NCBI GenBank assembly: GCA_035300505.1
Contig: DATGVJ010000144.1
Coordinates: forward strand, 1-27,172
Direction: 5' to 3'
Length of the DNA stretch: 27,172 nucleotides
DNA from: VAZQ01 sp035300505
Lineage (GTDB): Bacteria > Pseudomonadota > Alphaproteobacteria > Rhizobiales > Xanthobacteraceae
Under the pieces are notes generated by a model, which had not been told where the DNA came from, made no database searches, and worked only from the letters and a program-made list of their open reading frames with translations. The position numbers and the translations under genes are program-made. This document shows, one piece after another, positions 7,474-14,114 of the stretch (position 1 is its first letter; each line of letters starts with the position of its first letter).

Positions 7474-8550
7474 ATGCTGCAGCGTTTTCTCATCGTCGTC
7501 ACAATTGCGGTGCTGGCGGCCACGCCGGCCTCGGCGCAGTTCTACAAAGACAAGACGCTGACGCTCCTCGTCAACTATGCGGCGGGAGGCAATGCCGACA
7601 CCGAAGCGCGGGTCTATCAACGTCACTTGGCGAAACACATTCCTGGCCGGCCGAACGTCATCATTCGCAATGTCGCGGGCGCCGGTGGCGCCACTGCCAT
7701 GAACCACCTCGGCCTCGGCATAGGGCTGCAGGCCGATGGCCTGACGGTGGGCTATTTCACCATGAGCGCGACCTCGACCATCATCGATGATCCCGTGCTC
7801 AAGATCAAAACCACCGATTTCATTCCGATCGTGGCAGCGCGTGGCTGGAACATCGTCTATGCACGGCGGGACATCGTCCCGGGCGGCTACACCAAACCTG
7901 AAGATTTCCAGCGCGCCACCAATATCTATGCGGGCGGCTATAGCCGCGCGACATCACACGATACGCGGTTGCGGCTGGCGCTCGAAATCATGGAAAAGCC
8001 CTACACGATGGTGACTGGATTCCCGGGCACCGGGCAGATCAACAAGGCGATGTTGCAGAACGAGGTGAACTTTACGGGAAGTTCGCTGCCGGGCTTTCAG
8101 ACCCAGGCGATCCCGCAGATCATCAACTCCGGCGTTGGCGTCGTGTTGTACCACCTTCCCGTGATCGGTCCAGACGGCCAGCCTCAGGGCAATCCGGTGC
8201 TCGAAAAGCGCGGCATAATCACGTTCTATCAGTTCTATCGGGAGGCCTTCGGCAAAGAGCCTGGCGGCGCAAAATATGATGCGCTATTCCTGATGAACGA
8301 CATCAGCACCAAGATGCAGCGTGGCATTTTCCTGCCCAGGGGGTCCCCGATGGCGGCCGCGACAGTGTTGCGCCAGGCGTTCCACGCTCTCGAAAAGGAC
8401 AATGATTTCATCGAAGACTTCAAGAAAATCACGGGCGATGAGGCGGATCACGTGCCGGCCGATGAAATAGACCGTATCTTCGAGCGGATCCGTCGGGTAA
8501 ACCCCGACGTCAAGCGCGTGCTCAAAGAGTCCGTTGGCAGCGAGGGTTGA
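7474..8550 (+). CDS. Bug/TctC-family tripartite tricarboxylate transporter substrate-binding protein
   Basis: The 358-residue protein has a Sec signal peptide (MLQRFLIVVTIAVLAATPASA, likely cut before QFYKDK) and the Bug-receptor opening LTLLVNYAAGGNADTEARV followed by GAGGATAMNHL. It would bind a small organic acid or related anion in the periplasm and hand it to a TctA/TctB-type membrane pair. No TctA or TctB gene lies in the window, so the receptor is an orphan here, as is common for this expanded family. Its position behind the catabolic genes suggests that it captures the pathway substrate. The REP-like element in between means it may be transcribed partly by read-through. Confidence 0.88.
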   Translation: MLQRFLIVVTIAVLAATPASAQFYKDKTLTLLVNYAAGGNADTEARVYQRHLAKHIPGRPNVIIRNVAGAGGATAMNHLGLGIGLQADGLTVGYFTMSATSTIIDDPVLKIKTTDFIPIVAARGWNIVYARRDIVPGGYTKPEDFQRATNIYAGGYSRATSHDTRLRLALEIMEKPYTMVTGFPGTGQINKAMLQNEVNFTGSSLPGFQTQAIPQIINSGVGVVLYHLPVIGPDGQPQGNPVLEKRGIITFYQFYREAFGKEPGGAKYDALFLMNDISTKMQRGIFLPRGSPMAAATVLRQAFHALEKDNDFIEDFKKITGDEADHVPADEIDRIFERIRRVNPDVKRVLKESVGSEG

Positions 8551-8617
8551 ATTGACAGCGATGTGGTGCGCAGCGGGCGCAGATGACGGTCATGCGCGTT
8601 TGCGGACCTGACCCATC

Positions 8618-10363
8618 ATGAAACTCCCGGCAGAGTGGCACACGCACGTCCGCGGCGACCTCAGCGGAGGCGGCGTATCGGCAGCCGTCGCGACACCCCT
8701 TGCGATGGGCTACGGAATGTTTGCTTTCGTAGCGCTCGGCGAAAACTATTTCGCGACTGGAGCATTGGCCGGCCTCTATACGGCCTTTGCCGTGGCAATC
8801 GCGTGTGTTGCGCTCGGTGACAACACAACGACCATATACGCACCACGGATCACTTCGACATTTTTTCTGGGACTATTGATTTTCGGTCTTGTTCATTCCG
8901 AAACACCGGCGATCCGGGACGGCGGAATTCCTCTGACGCTGGCCATCACCTTTTCGGTTGTGCTGCTGGCGGGGCTTTTCCAGGCAATTCTCGGCCTGCT
9001 GCGCCTCGGTACGCTTGTCAAATTTGCGCCTCAGCCCGTAATGGCCGGATTCCAAAATGCGGCAGCCATGCTCATGATTCTCGTGCAGCTCGGCAATATC
9101 AGCGGATTTGACCGCTACATACCGTTTACGGAATTATTTTATCATCTCTCGGAGATCAAGCCGCTGAGCCTCGTCATTGGCGTGTTGACATTCTTGGCGA
9201 TGTGGAATTTTCGTCGTCTGACTGGAAGGATTCCATCGGTTCTAGGCGGCATCGCGATCGGCAGCGTACTTTACTATGCCTGCCGTGCCGCCGATTTGGG
9301 CAACTATCTCGGTCCTGTAATTGTCGTCGAACCGCCTGCCGTCATGGGATTGACGGCATTTCCGTATTTCGGAGATCTCGCCAAGTCTACCGACCTCATT
9401 GGACTGGCGCCCATGATTGTGGTTGCGGCCCTCGCACTGGCGATCATCGCATCGATCGATGCGATGTTGTGCGCAAAGCTGTCAACTCCGCTCGGCGAAC
9501 GAGGGCCTGACGGCGACCAGCTGCTCATACGTCTTGGCGCTGGCAACGTAGTGGCTGCGTGTCTTGGCGGGATTACGAGCGGCCTCAACCTCGGGGCAAC
9601 GGGTACCAACCGCACTTTCGGTGCCAAAACGTCGCTGTCAGTTCTCGTCAACGCATTTGTGATCCTCGTTGCTTGCACGCTTTTGTTTCCCTTCGCGACC
9701 TATATGCCGCGGGTGGTGCTGTCTGCAGTCATCATGGTGATAGCGGTTCAGCATATTGACGTGTGGACGATACGGCTTGCGCGGGGGGTCGTTTCCGGCG
9801 ACACGCCGTTTCGCGGCGCTGCGGTGCTGGAACTCCTTGTGATTTTGGCTGTGGCGGCCGTTTCCATGTTGACCAATATCGTGGTGGCGGTTTTCGCCGG
9901 GGTCGCCATGGCGATCGTGATGTTTGCCGTCAGCATGAGCCGTTCGATTGTTCGCCGGGCCTACCGATGTGATGCGGTACGGTCGCGCAAGGCGCGTACC
10001 ACCCATGAACGGAATGCCCTGCAAAACACCGCAAATACGGTCGTCGTGATGGAGTTACAAGGTGCGCTGTTCTTTGGAACGAGCGAACGGTTGGCCAACG
10101 AAATTGACGAAAGCGCGCTTGATCCCACCCGCTTCGTCATTCTTGATTTTCGACGGATCAGCGAAATCGACAGTACGGGTGCACACTGCTCGATATCGAT
10201 GCGCGACTTGCGAGCGCGGGCGCGCAGCTTTTACTTTCGGTCTCGCCAGGATCGCGCACTTTGTCGCGTCTCGGCGATTTTGGCGTCGTGGAGGCCGTCA
10301 CGGCTTCACGACTTTTCTCCGACCTCGATCGGGCCATCGAATATGCGGAAGATGCGTTGTTGA
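8618..10363 (+). CDS. SulP-family anion transporter with STAS domain, C-terminal reading frame shifted
   Basis: The first ~440 residues form the SulP (SLC26-like) membrane domain, opening with DLSGGGVSAAVATPLAMGYG and containing about ten or more hydrophobic segments. A STAS domain begins near 470 (NTVVVMELQGALFFGTSERL) and is normal to IDSTGAH (residues 517-523). After H523 the frame yields an Arg-rich tail ending at 10363 that looks like no STAS domain. The correct continuation (LLDIDARLASAGAQLLLSVS) lies in another frame from base 10186 and runs into a cNMP domain. The intact ancestor would be a SulP-STAS-cNMP protein of about 737 residues in the inner membrane, importing sulfate, bicarbonate or another anion. 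A one-base deletion, or a sequencing error, explains the break. There is no good SD, so the ATG at 8618 is chosen by homology of the N-terminus. Confidence 0.82.
   Translation: MKLPAEWHTHVRGDLSGGGVSAAVATPLAMGYGMFAFVALGENYFATGALAGLYTAFAVAIACVALGDNTTTIYAPRITSTFFLGLLIFGLVHSETPAIRDGGIPLTLAITFSVVLLAGLFQAILGLLRLGTLVKFAPQPVMAGFQNAAAMLMILVQLGNISGFDRYIPFTELFYHLSEIKPLSLVIGVLTFLAMWNFRRLTGRIPSVLGGIAIGSVLYYACRAADLGNYLGPVIVVEPPAVMGLTAFPYFGDLAKSTDLIGLAPMIVVAALALAIIASIDAMLCAKLSTPLGERGPDGDQLLIRLGAGNVVAACLGGITSGLNLGATGTNRTFGAKTSLSVLVNAFVILVACTLLFPFATYMPRVVLSAVIMVIAVQHIDVWTIRLARGVVSGDTPFRGAAVLELLVILAVAAVSMLTNIVVAVFAGVAMAIVMFAVSMSRSIVRRAYRCDAVRSRKARTTHERNALQNTANTVVVMELQGALFFGTSERLANEIDESALDPTRFVILDFRRISEIDSTGAHCSISMRDLRARARSFYFRSRQDRALCRVSAILASWRPSRLHDFSPTSIGPSNMRKMRC
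10181..10190 (+). other. Probable single-base deletion (frameshift) in the SulP-STAS-cNMP gene
   Basis: In the upstream frame GCA CAC TGC encodes A-H-C. Restoring one C after CAC gives GCA CAC CTG CTC (A-H-L-L) and joins the STAS N-terminal half to its C-terminal half without loss. No slippery heptamer is present, so programmed frameshifting is unlikely. Confidence 0.8.
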
Positions 10364-10830
10364 ATTCGTTGCCCGTGGCGCCGCCAAGTTCAAATCTGCC
10401 ATTTCAGGCGAGTCTATTTGAGAACTTCAGTCGCGATGACATTGAATTCGTGCTTCCGGTTCTCATCCCCGTCTCCTTCGGGCGTGGCGCAGTGATCTAT
10501 CGCGAAGGTGACCCGGGCGACGAGATGCTTCTCATTATTGAAGGATCAGCCAGTGCGGTGCTGGACGCGCCGCATGGCGCGATGTTGCGGCTCGCGACTT
10601 ATGGGCCGGGCACGGTGCTTGGTGAAATGTCGATCGTTGACGGAGACCGAAGGTCTGCGTCGGTTGTTGCCGACGACGCCGTCAAGGGTTTCGTGTTGAC
10701 GCGGGACAATTTCAAGACACTGACCGAAAAAGCGCCTGAACTCGCCATCAAGCTTCTGGTCAACATCAGTCGCGAATTGAGCGCGCGCCTGCGGGTCGCC
10801 AACCGGACGATTCAGCAGCTCGAAACGTGA
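10261..10830 (+). CDS. Cyclic-nucleotide-binding (CRP-like) domain fragment of the split SulP gene
   Basis: This frame, open from about 10147 to 10830, encodes the end of the STAS domain (DFGVVEAVTASRLFSDLDRAI) and a full cNMP-binding domain. The latter has IYREGDPGDEMLLIIEG and the phosphate-binding cassette GEMSIVDGDRRSASVVA with its conserved Glu and Arg. No DNA-binding helix-turn-helix follows, so it is a sensor domain rather than a CRP regulator. The nominal start (TTG 10261) has no SD and falls inside the STAS domain, so independent translation is doubtful. Best read as the 3' part of the gene starting at 8618. The stop lies 8 bases from the stop of the convergent deacetylase gene. Confidence 0.75.
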   Translation: MSRLGDFGVVEAVTASRLFSDLDRAIEYAEDALLNSLPVAPPSSNLPFQASLFENFSRDDIEFVLPVLIPVSFGRGAVIYREGDPGDEMLLIIEGSASAVLDAPHGAMLRLATYGPGTVLGEMSIVDGDRRSASVVADDAVKGFVLTRDNFKTLTEKAPELAIKLLVNISRELSARLRVANRTIQQLET

Positions 10831-10838
10831 CGATCGGT

Positions 10839-11702
10839 CTACCCCGTCGGCGAATAGGGCTCGACGTAGTTGCTCGTTCTCAGCATATGTTCCGCCACCT
10901 CATCGCGGGTCGGGAACCAGACCATCTCGTCGTGCTGGCGGATGTAGCGGATCATCTTCTCGAACGCATTGGCCATATACGGCCGCCCGCCCAGTTCCGC
11001 ATGGACGAGCGCGTCGATGCGGCCGGGCTTGCCGCGCCGCGCCTCTTCGAGCACGAAATCGAACCCGTCCTTGAATTGCTGGAATGCCATTTCGCCCGAT
11101 GACGCGCCGCCATTCCAGGCGCGCCAGTCGTTGAAGAACCAGTGCTTCGGCACGATCACCATGCGTTTTCCGTCGACCTCGACCACATAGGGGAGATCAT
11201 CATCGCACTGGTCGCCGCACCAAGTGTAGCCCTCGTCGGCCAGTATGCCGAGCGTCTCGCGCGTGTGATGTCCGTCCGGGCTCACCCAGCCGACCGGCTG
11301 TTTGCCGGTGACGTTCCGCACGATGCGATTGACCTCGCGGATTTCCTTGCGCTGCTCGTCCGGCGACAGGTCGGTCATCTGGATGTCGTTGGTGGTGCCA
11401 TGACCCGCGATTTCGTTGCCGGCTTGATGCAAGGCCTTTACGGCCTCCGGCCATTTCTGCACCGCAAGCCCGTTGACGTCGACCGTCGCCGGCACCTTGT
11501 TGCGTTCCAGCACTTCGAGAATGCGCCATATGCCGGCATTGCCGCCGTAGTTCGCATGCGAAAGCGAAACGAGATTGACCTCCAGGCCCTTCGCCTTCTT
11601 GAAATGTCCCCCGCGTGTGAAGGCTTCAAACGCGACGGTGAGCGTGGCGCAGATCTTTTTGCCATCGGGCCATTCGGTTTGGGGGCGTCTTGCGGGGCGC
11701 AT
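10839..11702 (-). CDS. Polysaccharide-deacetylase-fold protein with atypical metal site (PuuE-like branch possible)
   Basis: From ATG 11702 the protein has 287 residues in the NodB/carbohydrate-esterase-4 fold. Expected motifs are recognisable but changed. The usual Asp-Asp motif is replaced by VAFEAF (F25, E26), and the His-x3-His metal motif reads HGTTN with N105 in place of the second His. Downstream GWVSPDGHHTRETLGILADEGY corresponds to the SPG-type motif. Such changes are known in metal-independent relatives such as PuuE-type allantoinases, so amide hydrolysis on a non-sugar substrate is plausible. A TTG at 11792 would add 30 residues but lies at the predicted transcription start of the promoter at 11796-11823, so 11702 is preferred. 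It lacks a signal peptide, which suggests a cytoplasmic enzyme. Confidence 0.82.
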   Translation of the reverse strand: MRPARRPQTEWPDGKKICATLTVAFEAFTRGGHFKKAKGLEVNLVSLSHANYGGNAGIWRILEVLERNKVPATVDVNGLAVQKWPEAVKALHQAGNEIAGHGTTNDIQMTDLSPDEQRKEIREVNRIVRNVTGKQPVGWVSPDGHHTRETLGILADEGYTWCGDQCDDDLPYVVEVDGKRMVIVPKHWFFNDWRAWNGGASSGEMAFQQFKDGFDFVLEEARRGKPGRIDALVHAELGGRPYMANAFEKMIRYIRQHDEMVWFPTRDEVAEHMLRTSNYVEPYSPTG

Positions 11703-11795
11703 GAACAGTCTCGTTCTCAATACTGCGGGGCACCCAAATGGGTTCGTTTTGGCCAAAACGGTCGGCTTCGTGTGGGAGTCCTCGGCCAACAATTC

Positions 11796-11823
11796 AATAT
11801 ATCGGCGGATGCTGATAAGACAA
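11796..11823 (-). promoter_or_regulatory. Sigma-70-like promoter for the deacetylase-fold gene
   Basis: On the minus strand TTGTCT (11823-11818) and TATATT (11801-11796) are separated by 16 bases. Transcription would begin near 11789, giving a leader of roughly 87 bases before ATG 11702. Confidence 0.5.
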
Positions 11824-11905
11824 CACTATCTGTTGATGATGCATGAGGCCGGACCGCTGGTCGCGTTGCCCCCCGGATGCCGGCAGCACGCATAGCCCGT
11901 GACAC

Positions 11906-11935
11906 AAAAATGCGCCCGGCCGGGCGGCGGGCGCA
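11906..11935 (-). terminator. Rho-independent-type terminator, leftward
   Basis: An 8-bp GC-rich stem (TGCGCCCG 11911-11918 with CGGGCGCA 11928-11935, 9-base loop) is followed on the minus strand by five Ts (11910-11906). The nearest upstream gene on that strand ends about 540 bases away at 12475, so the terminator has no obvious client unless an undetected RNA lies in between. Confidence 0.6.
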
Positions 11936-11990
11936 ATTCGACACAACCATTTCGCCAATAAGCGATCCGGAGCGCGCAGTCAAAGAAATA

Positions 11991-12020
11991 TATTGTGCGA
12001 TCTTGTGCGATCCTGTGCGA
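11991..12020. repeat. Three tandem decamers with core TTGTGCGATC
   Basis: Bases 11991-12000, 12001-12010 and 12011-12020 read TATTGTGCGA, TCTTGTGCGA and TCCTGTGCGA, sharing TGTGCGA in register. They could be protein-binding sites spaced one helical turn apart, or the scar of a mobile element. Confidence 0.7.
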
Positions 12021-12023
12021 AGC

Positions 12024-12172
12024 GGGGGTCTGACCTAGCGTGTCGACATTATCCGGATAATTTCAGCGATGTCTTTCCGGTAATTGGATTTGATTGTTGC
12101 TTGATGTGAAGACTTGGCGCTTCTACTTTTCGAAGGTGTTTCAAACCAAATCCCAGATTCGGGGTCTGACCC
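12024..12172. repeat. Segment bounded by two GGGTCTGACC palindromes
   Basis: GGGGGTCTGACC (12024-12035) and GGGGTCTGACCC (12161-12172) are direct copies of a short palindrome (GGGTC-T-GACCC) about 136 bases apart. Such palindromes accompany REP-associated transposases in many proteobacteria. No transposase is encoded between them. Confidence 0.5.
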
Positions 12173-12240
12173 ATTGTTCCGACGCTGACGAAGGATTCCG
12201 AGAGTTGTGAGTCGATGGCCTCGAGGCTGGCTCGGTCTGT

Positions 12241-12427
12241 TCCCTCTCCCCTTTGGGGGCGGCAAAGCCGCCGAGAGGGTTAACATGAAAGTACCGCCTC
12301 TCGGTTGCGCCCCGGCGCTTTCATCCGGCGGGGTGGCAACCGCTGCCATGATCGTTAGGGTGAGGGGCTCAAACCCACGTGGCTGCCCCTCACCCCAACC
12401 TCTCTCCGCAAAGAGCGGGGAGAGGGA
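12241..12427. repeat. 187-bp multi-stem palindromic element (MITE/REP-like)
   Basis: The outer arms TCCCTCTCCCC (12241-12251) and GGGGAGAGGGA (12417-12427) are exact inverses. Inside are GGCGGC/GCCGCC (12258-12263, 12267-12272), CCGAGAGG (12271-12278) with 12297-12304, ATGAAAG (12285-12291) with 12318-12324, GGTTGC (12303-12308) with 12336-12341, and GGGTGAGGGGC (12358-12368) with 12385-12395. Several stems are mutually exclusive, so alternative folds exist. It is non-coding. Confidence 0.8.
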
Positions 12428-12474
12428 GCGCACCGAGTTCGTCGCGATGACCATGACTCGCACTCACGATTCAC

Positions 12475-13857
12475 TCACACCACAAAATATCCTCCCGTGA
12501 TCGCATCGTGATAGAACTGCGCAGCGGCAGGAGTTATGCCGACTGGGAGTCCTGGTTCGGGCTTCGTATAGGTGTGCACACCGGCGCCGAAGCGCGTGAC
12601 GTGCACGCGCGGCGCAGGCTCCATGGCACGGAACATCGGGATGATGACCTCGCGATAGACTTCCGGCGAGTGGTCGCGACTGTCCTTGGCGATGACGAAT
12701 AGAAACGGCGGCACGGGTTTGACGCCGGCGCGCGACAGCGGACGCGCGTAGCCGAGATAGCGCGCGACCAGCCGATCGGTTTCCTCAGGACTCATCTTGA
12801 GCCGCGTGGCGGCGGCGCGCGCCGCCTGTTCGAGCGCGCCGACGATATTGTGCGTGATCATGTACTCGGCCTTGAACTGTGGACGCTTCCTGGCGACGTC
12901 CCAGGCCTCCAACACTTCCTCCATGAGCCAGGGCAGGCGCATCAGCGCCTGCGGGCCTTCCTGGCCGAGCGCTTCCGAGCCGCGGTAGCGTGCCAGGTCA
13001 CGCCAGGTGCGGATGTAGAGATCGTTGAACGGGTCCTTCCAGGACTCCGCGCTCTTGGGCGCCACCGCCTGGTAACCTTCAATCTTGCCGACGTGGCCAC
13101 CCCATTGATGCTTCTTCTCGTTGATGAAGCCGAATGTGGAATTTTCGATCGCAATCACGCCCGCAATGTTGGCCACGCGCTGGGACAACATCGACACATA
13201 GGGACCGCCGGTCGAGTGGCCGTGCACGTAGATGGAGAATTCACCAGCCGGAAAGTGACGCCGGCACGCCTCTTTCATGCCTTCTTCGAACGCCACCGGC
13301 CATGACGCCATTCTGTCGTAGAAGCGCGTGCCGAGTTTGGCGCGAGCGGAAGTGCGCGTACCGTATTTCATGCGCTTGCCGGCGTCCTTCACCAACACGT
13401 ATTGGTCCGGGGTGACATATTCGCCGCGCAGCCAGATCGGCGTGCGCACACTGCCGTCCGGTTTCATCGTGTCGCCCGGCCAATCGCGGCTTTCATCGTC
13501 GAGATAGAGCCGGCCCGGAAACGTCATGGTGACGACTTTGAAGCCGAATTTCTCCGCAAACAGCAGCGCAAAACGTTCCATCGATTTGTAGTCACCGGCG
13601 CCACCGTGGAGCAGAAAGATGCCGACCCTTTTTCCATCGGCACCCCGAGCAATCCCCATGTCCGGTTGTGGCACATAGACCCGTACACCGATGTCCCAAT
13701 CGAGCCCGAGCGCTGATAAGCGAAAGATATCTTCTGCCTGCAGCACGGCTCCCGCCGGCCGCGCCAGCACGTCATCGGAGGCCGCCACGACCTGCTCGCG
13801 GGACCAAGTGTCTGGCGCTCGCCAGTCCGGTTGTGACTGTTGCCTCTCGGCCGACAT
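12475..13857 (-). CDS. Alpha/beta hydrolase family protein
   Basis: This 460-residue protein has an oxyanion-hole motif LLHGGAG (H84) and a nucleophile elbow GHSTGG with S215. A likely acid lies in the AKDSRDHSPE region and a likely base His in GAGVHTYTKPE, so the Ser-Asp-His triad seems complete. At about 460 residues it is longer than a minimal alpha/beta hydrolase, with a long N-terminal extension and a cap region between strands. No signal peptide is seen. The start at 13857 is chosen because GGAGAG lies 6 bases upstream, while the in-frame extension to 13920 begins without an SD. It would be an esterase or amidase of unknown substrate. It stands alone, divergent from the efflux operon and separated from the deacetylase-fold gene by repeats. 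Confidence 0.85.
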   Translation of the reverse strand: MSAERQQSQPDWRAPDTWSREQVVAASDDVLARPAGAVLQAEDIFRLSALGLDWDIGVRVYVPQPDMGIARGADGKRVGIFLLHGGAGDYKSMERFALLFAEKFGFKVVTMTFPGRLYLDDESRDWPGDTMKPDGSVRTPIWLRGEYVTPDQYVLVKDAGKRMKYGTRTSARAKLGTRFYDRMASWPVAFEEGMKEACRRHFPAGEFSIYVHGHSTGGPYVSMLSQRVANIAGVIAIENSTFGFINEKKHQWGGHVGKIEGYQAVAPKSAESWKDPFNDLYIRTWRDLARYRGSEALGQEGPQALMRLPWLMEEVLEAWDVARKRPQFKAEYMITHNIVGALEQAARAAATRLKMSPEETDRLVARYLGYARPLSRAGVKPVPPFLFVIAKDSRDHSPEVYREVIIPMFRAMEPAPRVHVTRFGAGVHTYTKPEPGLPVGITPAAAQFYHDAITGGYFVV

Positions 13858-13863
13858 TAATTT

Positions 13864-13869
13864 CTCTCC
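13864..13869 (-). promoter_or_regulatory. Ribosome binding site deciding the alpha/beta hydrolase start
   Basis: GGAGAG on the minus strand, 6 bases before ATG 13857. This rejects the longer open frame to 13920. Confidence 0.65.
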
Positions 13870-14058
13870 ATGATTTCTGGTGTTGTTTGCTTCCGGTTCG
13901 TGCAGTTGTTGCGCATGCAACGAGTTTGCTGGAGGAGGTTGATGGTAGTGAAATTCGTCAAGGTAAACGCCGCCAATTAATCTCTTTATGAGAGCTGAGT
14001 ATCAGGATCGGAGCGGCAATTCTATCCGTCGGTATCATACGCTAGGCATCTTGTGCCA

Positions 14059-14088
14059 TTGACGCCGGGTAATCCAGGACCACATACT
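14059..14088 (+). promoter_or_regulatory. Sigma-70-like promoter of the first RND efflux operon
   Basis: TTGACG (14059-14064) and CATACT (14083-14088) are 18 bases apart. Transcription would begin near 14095, almost on the ATG at 14097, which supports initiation at ATG 14115 instead. Confidence 0.45.
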
Positions 14089-14102
14089 TTTCTCACATGC
14101 GC

Positions 14103-14107
14103 AGGTG
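14103..14107 (+). promoter_or_regulatory. Ribosome binding site deciding the first adaptor's start
   Basis: AGGTG, 7 bases before ATG 14115. The upstream ATG at 14097 has no SD. Confidence 0.55.
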
Positions 14108-14114
14108 TCTTACG

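Larger units (their letters stand above)
11703..12474. other. Gene-free, repeat-rich stretch between two leftward genes
   Basis: About 770 bases contain, from left to right, a leftward promoter, a leftward terminator hairpin, tandem decamers, a palindrome-bounded segment and a composite palindromic element. Open frames here have no recognisable protein features. Confidence 0.7.

Noticed and set aside
10181..10200. Programmed ribosomal frameshift in the SulP gene
   Set aside because: No slippery heptamer or obvious stimulatory structure is present. A single-base deletion is simpler.
11703..11792. 30-residue N-terminal extension of the deacetylase-fold protein from TTG 11792
   Set aside because: It lies at the predicted transcription start, uses a rare start codon and has no family-like sequence.
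12035..12463. 142-codon minus-strand open frame
   Set aside because: Much of it is translation of the composite palindromic element. It has no recognisable domain or good SD.
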